Positions 7,501-11,373 of a DNA stretch of 11,373 nucleotides are shown here, piece by piece; the first letter of the stretch is position 1, and every line of letters begins with the position of its first letter. A model generated the notes under the pieces. It was not told the DNA's origin and searched no databases. It worked only from the letters and a program-made list of their open reading frames with translations. Both the position numbers and the translations under genes were made by a program. Source of the DNA: Coriobacteriia bacterium (GTDB lineage: Bacteria; Actinomycetota; Coriobacteriia; Anaerosomatales; SLCP01); NCBI GenBank assembly GCA_007125735.1, contig SLCP01000105.1, forward strand, positions 1 through 11,373. Reading direction: 5' to 3'.

Positions 7501-10500
7501 GGCCGAGCCGATGCCGAGGTCGCGCAGTTCGATCTGGGACGCGGTCCACGACAGGTCGATCGCGCGCTGTGCAGCACGGATGTCGCAGTAGCGCTCGGCG
7601 AGCTCCAGTGCGTCGTCGCGCGTGTCCGCGACTCCCGTCACGAAGACGAGACGCGCGCTCTCGCCGGCATCGAGCGCAAGCGGCTGGCGGATCGCGCATG
7701 CGGGGTCGAGGACGGCGCCGACGGTGCCCGAGAGCGTCGCGTCGGCATCGAGTGCCGCAGGCGAATCCACGTTACGGAGCCGGCCGAGGAAGCGTGCTCG
7801 GTCGGTCTCGAAAGACCAGTCGCACTCCTCGGCCGGATCGCATCCGAGTACGTGGAAGCCCCAGGAGCGCTCCTCGGCGGAGGAGCGGGGGCGTCGGGAG
7901 AAGAGGATGCCGCGCGAGTCGAGCACGGTCTCCGTCTCGACGAAGAGGTTCGAGAACGTGCGGTGCGCCTGATCCGCGGCCTGGTCCGCAAGGGCCACCT
8001 CGAGGTAGCTCGTGACGTCGAGCGCGCGGGGGGACACGCCGCGGTTGGCCACCGTGAGCCTTCGCACCTCGACGTCGTCTTCGGGCGAGACCGCCACCTC
8101 GGTCGCGACCTCGATGTCGCCGTCGGTGCGGAAGAATTCGGCCTTGTCGGCGGAGAAGGTGACCTGGTAGCGATCGGGCTTCGCCGGCGTGGGATTGCGG
8201 GTCGCAGACCAGACCTCGCCGCTTTCGGTGTCGCGCACGTAGAAGAAGTGACCCCACGAGTCGCGGGTGACGTCCTCACGGTAGCGCGTGACGGCGAGAC
8301 CCTTCCACCAGCTGTACCCGCCGCCGCCGTTAGTGATCATGACCGAGTAGCGGCCGTTGGACAGGAAGTGGGTGGCGGGCACGGGGGTGTCGGCGGTCGG
8401 GTAGGAGCGCGTTGCCGGCACCGGGAGCTCACGGACCGAGCGGACCTGCTCGACCTCCTCGACGTGGGGTGTCGCCAGCTCCACCGCGCGCGGGACGCGC
8501 TCTTGCAGGAGCAGCTCGGCCGACGCGACCATCGGGTCGGCGTGGAACCGCTCCTGCATGCGTCCGTCGGTGAGCGTGTTGCCCACGGCGACGAGACTCA
8601 TGCCCTGGTGGTGGGCCATGTACGCGCGCACGACCGCACGGCGCTGGCCTGCCGGGACGCGCCCCGGAGTGAAGTCGACGGCCTCGTAGAATCCGAACCG
8701 GCCACGGGCACCGAGCGTCTCGAGTGCGACAAGGTTGTCGACCGCCTGCCCTGGTGCCACCGGAAGGGCGAGGATGCATGCGTACGGAGCCACGACGATG
8801 TCCTCGGACAGGCCGCGCTTGAGGCCGAGGCCCGGCACCCCGAACGCCTGGTACTGGTAGGTGAGGTCGGCGTCTTTGACGTTGAACGCGCTCTCCGAGA
8901 CCCCCCACGGCACCCCGATTTCTCGCCCGTAGGAGATCTGCCGACCCACGACCGCGGTGTATGTCTCGTCGAGCAGCGTCATCGGCCACGAGCGCATGAC
9001 GAGGAGCGGCATGAGGTACTCGAACATCGAGGCGCTCCACGACAGGAGTGCCCGGCGTCCGTCGGCGGCGGTGATCTGCCGGCCGAGCCGGAACCAGTGC
9101 TCTTGCGGCACATCACCCTTGGCGATGGCGAGGAAGCTCGCGAGACGGCACTCGGAAGCGAGCATGTCGTAGTAGGAGTTGTCGAGGTGGCCCTCGGCGG
9201 TGTTGTAACCGATCGAGAAGAGGAGACGCTGCTCGTCGAAGAGCATGGAGAAGTCGGTGTGCTCCCACATCTCGCGCGCGATATCGGCGTCGAGCCTGAG
9301 CCGGGCGAGGAGCTCGATGCACGCGGGGCGCGCAGCGAGGATGCCGTCGGAGACCGCGCGTGTCCAGCGCGAGACGACCGCGCGTTCCGCATCGGTGGCG
9401 CCGGGGGGATCCGAGCCGAGCGCGTCGAGCGCTTCGAGGGTCTCGGCCAGGCCCTCGGCGAGTCCGACGAGGCTCGGGACGTGTTCTGTGAGGGGTGCGA
9501 TGCGTGCGGCCCGCTCGTCGGAGAGTGCCTTTGGCGGCGGGTCGGCGACGAGGTGTGCCCACGGGGCGAGGCGCTCGAGCACGTCGGCGACATCGCGTAC
9601 GTGAGCGGCCAGACGCTCGGTCACGCGGCTAAGGCACGCGGCGGGGTCCGCGAGACCTTCGACACACGGTGCCTCGCTCTCGTCGTCCGCCGCGCTATCG
9701 AGTGCGTGGATGCTCGCAGCCACGAAATCGACTCGGGAGACCATCTTCAACCATCGCTCCACGAGGGCGTGGTACGCGCCGAGGTTGTGCGGGGCCTCTT
9801 CGAGGAGCGCATCGCGCCGAATCTCATCGACGAGGTCGTGAAGCGAACTCACCGCATCGGGCGGGCCGACGCGCTTCCGGACCGCATGTATCTCGTCGAG
9901 CACCATCTGAGCAGTATCGGCGAGCCCACGGGCGACGTGCGGGCCGAGCAGCGAGGCCTCGGACGCCTCCACGAGCCCGATGCGTAGCACGAGAAGATGG
10001 CCGGCAAGGTTGCCGCTGTCGACCGTCGAGATGTAGTGCGGCGGCAGCGGCTCTAAGGTGCGCGTGTCGTACCAGTTATAGAAGTGTCCGCGGAACCGCT
10101 TGAGGCCCGCCATCGTGTTGAGCGTGTCGCTCGTGCGTTCCACGAGTTTCGTAAGGGGTGTGTAGCCGAGGTCGTACGCGGTGAGGCCCGCTATCAGCTG
10201 CAGGCCGATGTTGGTGGGAGAGGTGCGGTACGCCACCTCGCCTTTGGGGTCTTCCTGGTAGTTGTCGGGGGCGAGGTAACTCCCTTCCGGGCCTACGAAC
10301 GTCTCGAAGAAGAACCACGTGGACCGGGCGGTTCGACGGAGTTCCTCGCGCGCCTTACCGCCGACCTCGGGTGCGCGCTCGGGTCTCGGACGCGACACGT
10401 GCCACGCGACGAGTGGGCCGGCAAGGAAGGCCGCCGAGAGCGGCACGGCGATCAGAAGGCGCCCGGGGGCCAGGATCGATCCTGGCACGAGGAGGGCCAC

Positions 10501-11373
10501 GCCGAGGAACGCCGCGGGCCCAAGCCTGCGCACGAATCCCGTGAGGTCGTCGCCGAGGCGGCGCTCCACGTCGGCCGCGGTCTCCCACTCGAGCATGCCG
10601 GTGCGGCTCACCGCCATGCGCCAGAGAGCCCGTGCGGCGGCGTCGAGCATCTGGAGCGCCTGGTGGGGAAGGAGGAGGAGCGCGATGAGCGCGCGCGCGG
10701 CATCCCGTCCGAACTCCTGCCACGCCATGTGGGCGTTGCGTCTGAACGGCACGTTGGTCGAGCGCGTGAGCAGCCCGTCCACGGCCGAGAAGTACACCGG
10801 GAACAGCACGATGAGCGCCGTGGCGAGCGGCCACGCCCATGCGTGTCCGGGCAGGAGCGCCCAGCCCACCGTCATGAGGAGCAGCAGCGCAGCTGGTACG
10901 AGGCTCCGTCGCAGGTTGTCGAGGATCTTCCAGCGGTGCAAGCGCGAAAGCGGGTTGGGCTCGCGCCCGCGTTCAGTGGGGACGCTCGGCAGGAGCCAGG
11001 GAAGCGTCTGCCAGTCTCCGCGGACCCACCGGTGAAGACGGGCAGCGTGAGCCCGGTACGTCGCAGGATAGTCATCGAGGACCTCGATGTCCGAGGCAAG
11101 ACCGACCCGCAGGTAGCACCCCTCGACGAGATCGTGGGACAGGAGCGTGTTCTCGGGCACCCGTCCTTCGAGCACCGCGTTGAAGACGTTCACCTCGTAG
11201 ATACCCTTGCCGGTGAAGCTGCCCTCGCCAAAGACGTCCTGGTACGTGTCGGAGACGGCGCCGGCGTACGGATCGAGGCCGGTGGGGCCCGAGTGGAGCC
11301 ATGCGAACAGCGAGCGTGCCGACGCCGGCAGGGACATGCTCACGCGCGGCTGAATGAGTCCGTAGCCACTCAG
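4534..11373 (-). CDS. Cyclic beta-1,2-glucan synthase (NdvB/Cgs type: GT84-glycoamylase-like-GH94), 5'-partial
   Basis: The window holds 2,279 codons of a giant inner-membrane enzyme; the frame stays open to the right edge, so the true start is outside. Relatives are about 2,800 residues, so roughly 500 are missing. Visible residue 1 is at 11373. (1) The end of the GT84 catalytic domain: GYGLIQPRVS (3-12), DTYQDVFGEGSFTGKGIY (42-59) and the R-x-x-R-W motif RLHRWVRGDWQ (112-122; motif at 11040-11026). (2) About five membrane helices (156-324). (3) A glycoamylase-like region: NYQEDP (371 on), STVDSGNLAGHL (449-460), FDEQRLLFSIGYN (712 on), MAHHQGMS (919 on). (4) GH94 with two related beta-sandwich units (from about 999 and 1473) and an alpha-barrel with GDWNDGM (1953-1959; 5517-5497), which holds the catalytic Asp of GH94 phosphorolysis. 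Known for the family: GT84 elongates beta-1,2-glucan from UDP-glucose, the middle region cyclises it and GH94 trims chain length. All domains look intact. The Cgs family is confident; the exact glucan linkage in this organism is inferred. Confidence 0.93.
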   Translation of the reverse strand: MSGYGLIQPRVSMSLPASARSLFAWLHSGPTGLDPYAGAVSDTYQDVFGEGSFTGKGIYEVNVFNAVLEGRVPENTLLSHDLVEGCYLRVGLASDIEVLDDYPATYRAHAARLHRWVRGDWQTLPWLLPSVPTERGREPNPLSRLHRWKILDNLRRSLVPAALLLLMTVGWALLPGHAWAWPLATALIVLFPVYFSAVDGLLTRSTNVPFRRNAHMAWQEFGRDAARALIALLLLPHQALQMLDAAARALWRMAVSRTGMLEWETAADVERRLGDDLTGFVRRLGPAAFLGVALLVPGSILAPGRLLIAVPLSAAFLAGPLVAWHVSRPRPERAPEVGGKAREELRRTARSTWFFFETFVGPEGSYLAPDNYQEDPKGEVAYRTSPTNIGLQLIAGLTAYDLGYTPLTKLVERTSDTLNTMAGLKRFRGHFYNWYDTRTLEPLPPHYISTVDSGNLAGHLLVLRIGLVEASEASLLGPHVARGLADTAQMVLDEIHAVRKRVGPPDAVSSLHDLVDEIRRDALLEEAPHNLGAYHALVERWLKMVSRVDFVAASIHALDSAADDESEAPCVEGLADPAACLSRVTERLAAHVRDVADVLERLAPWAHLVADPPPKALSDERAARIAPLTEHVPSLVGLAEGLAETLEALDALGSDPPGATDAERAVVSRWTRAVSDGILAARPACIELLARLRLDADIAREMWEHTDFSMLFDEQRLLFSIGYNTAEGHLDNSYYDMLASECRLASFLAIAKGDVPQEHWFRLGRQITAADGRRALLSWSASMFEYLMPLLVMRSWPMTLLDETYTAVVGRQISYGREIGVPWGVSESAFNVKDADLTYQYQAFGVPGLGLKRGLSEDIVVAPYACILALPVAPGQAVDNLVALETLGARGRFGFYEAVDFTPGRVPAGQRRAVVRAYMAHHQGMSLVAVGNTLTDGRMQERFHADPMVASAELLLQERVPRAVELATPHVEEVEQVRSVRELPVPATRSYPTADTPVPATHFLSNGRYSVMITNGGGGYSWWKGLAVTRYREDVTRDSWGHFFYVRDTESGEVWSATRNPTPAKPDRYQVTFSADKAEFFRTDGDIEVATEVAVSPEDDVEVRRLTVANRGVSPRALDVTSYLEVALADQAADQAHRTFSNLFVETETVLDSRGILFSRRPRSSAEERSWGFHVLGCDPAEECDWSFETDRARFLGRLRNVDSPAALDADATLSGTVGAVLDPACAIRQPLALDAGESARLVFVTGVADTRDDALELAERYCDIRAAQRAIDLSWTASQIELRDLGIGSAEAVTLQRLASRLLLTDPYSALKIITPTENGLPISALWSLGISGDLPILLVRVDELEHAPLVRQALLAHQYWRHKGLVADLVVLNTRPSAYSDELDDRLKLLVRTGHALQLVDKPGGVFLRRADHMHPDVLNLLVSVSRAVLDGDGGSLELQLNQRTERPTDPPALPTVREAEPYATPAFERPALVNDNGYGGFDPETGEYVIVLEGPATTPSPWINVMASPHFGCMVSEAGIGCTWAENSHENRITTWNNDPVSDGSGEVLYVRDEETGEVWSPTPQPCRSEEPYVIRHGFGYSRFEHTTHEVAHALDWFVPTDDPVRLVRLRLTNLSDRRRSLSVTQFVEWVLGSSRSKAQHLVVTWYDAEHETLTAHNHYNPDFPGRPAFLASTTPLFSWTASRTEFVGRNGHPSRPAALKREHLHGRTGRFHDNCGAMMVRVDLEPGASEEVTFLLGQAETLDATREIVARYRTRGAVDRAFEEVRDSWSDLLSTVSVRTPDTELDALVNGRLLYQALACRLWGRTATYQSSGAFGFRDQLQDTLCLMYARPDLVRAQIVEASRRQFPEGDVLHWWQPVSGRGVRTRITDDRHWMALVCAEYVRATGDTSVLDVRTPFIEAPPVEPGAEDAYVVPAVSETAVTVYEHCVAALETSFATGAHGLPLIGGGDWNDGMNRVGHDGRGESVWMAWFLDVVLRSFAPLCEARGEPERAERYRAHARALVDAAEEAGWDGGWYRRAYFDDGTPLGTKDAEECRIDAIAQAWAVISGEGDPSRAARALEAVEDKLVRREDGLIALLTPPFDRMEHDPGYIKGYVPGVRENGGQYTHAALWVVLAHLLRGDGDEALSLIDLINPVNHARTTEEADRYRVEPYAVAADVYAVEPHVGRGGWTWYTGSASWFYRVTVEHLLGLKLVSNDGERTFTVDPCIPKGWPGFELTYRFGEATFHVTVENPRGVNRGVARVELDGELVEDGRIALDEATGEHSVRVVLLGG

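Noticed and set aside
6586..9987. A 1,133-codon open frame on the plus strand opposite the glucan synthase
   Set aside because: It is exactly codon-aligned antisense to the real gene. Its lack of stops only means the glucan synthase avoids TTA, CTA and TCA codons, as expected at high GC. The translation has no recognisable family and is rich in Arg, Glu, Val and His, typical of such shadows.
11341..11343. GTG at 11343 as the start of the glucan synthase
   Set aside because: The frame is open to the window edge, and the ten codons before it (LSGYGLIQPR) match the family's GT84 sequence, so this is an internal Val codon.

Overview
The window is GC-rich (roughly two thirds G+C by eye) bacterial chromosomal DNA, densely coding. 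It uses GTG as well as ATG starts, has strong purine-rich Shine-Dalgarno sites, and shows 4-7 bp gene overlaps. Codon use is so GC-biased that long antisense ORFs appear opposite the real genes. This would suit a high-GC Actinomycetota-type genome, but no marker gene fixes the phylum. I see no tRNA, rRNA, CRISPR array, insertion sequence or phage gene.

Layout. (a) Positions 1-2748, minus strand: a three-gene, translationally coupled operon reading right to left. It encodes an FAD-dependent amine-oxidase-like protein (COG2907 type), a DUF1365 protein, and a cyclopropane-fatty-acyl-phospholipid synthase (CFA) type methyltransferase. The methyltransferase runs off the left edge and carries an in-frame TAG inside its SAM-binding motif. 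(b) Positions 2749-2885: a 137-bp divergent intergenic region with a small AT-rich island, the only good candidate promoter region. (c) Positions 2886-4531, plus strand: a classical short-chain dehydrogenase/reductase (SDR), overlapping by 4 bp an eight-helix membrane protein that resembles a sensor input domain without an output domain. (d) Positions 4534-11373, minus strand: the last 2,279 codons of a giant cyclic beta-1,2-glucan synthase (NdvB/Cgs type: GT84 glycosyltransferase end, membrane helices, glycoamylase-like domain, GH94 phosphorylase). Its 5' end lies beyond the right edge.

Working together. Blocks (a) and (c) diverge from one shared promoter region and look like a membrane-lipid modification locus. 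Amine-oxidase-like protein + DUF1365 + CFA methyltransferase is a recurrent set tied to methylation, cyclopropanation or related modification of unsaturated acyl chains in phospholipids. The SDR and membrane protein may be co-regulated with it, but their substrates are not visible. Block (d) makes an envelope or periplasmic glucan and meets block (c) tail to tail with 2 bp between stop codons.

The most notable observations are the amber codon (plus a Trp-to-Cys change two codons before it) in the CFA methyltransferase, the stand-alone sensor-like membrane domain coupled to the SDR, and the unusually large cyclic-glucan synthase. I see no clearly new biological system; most genes belong to known families.
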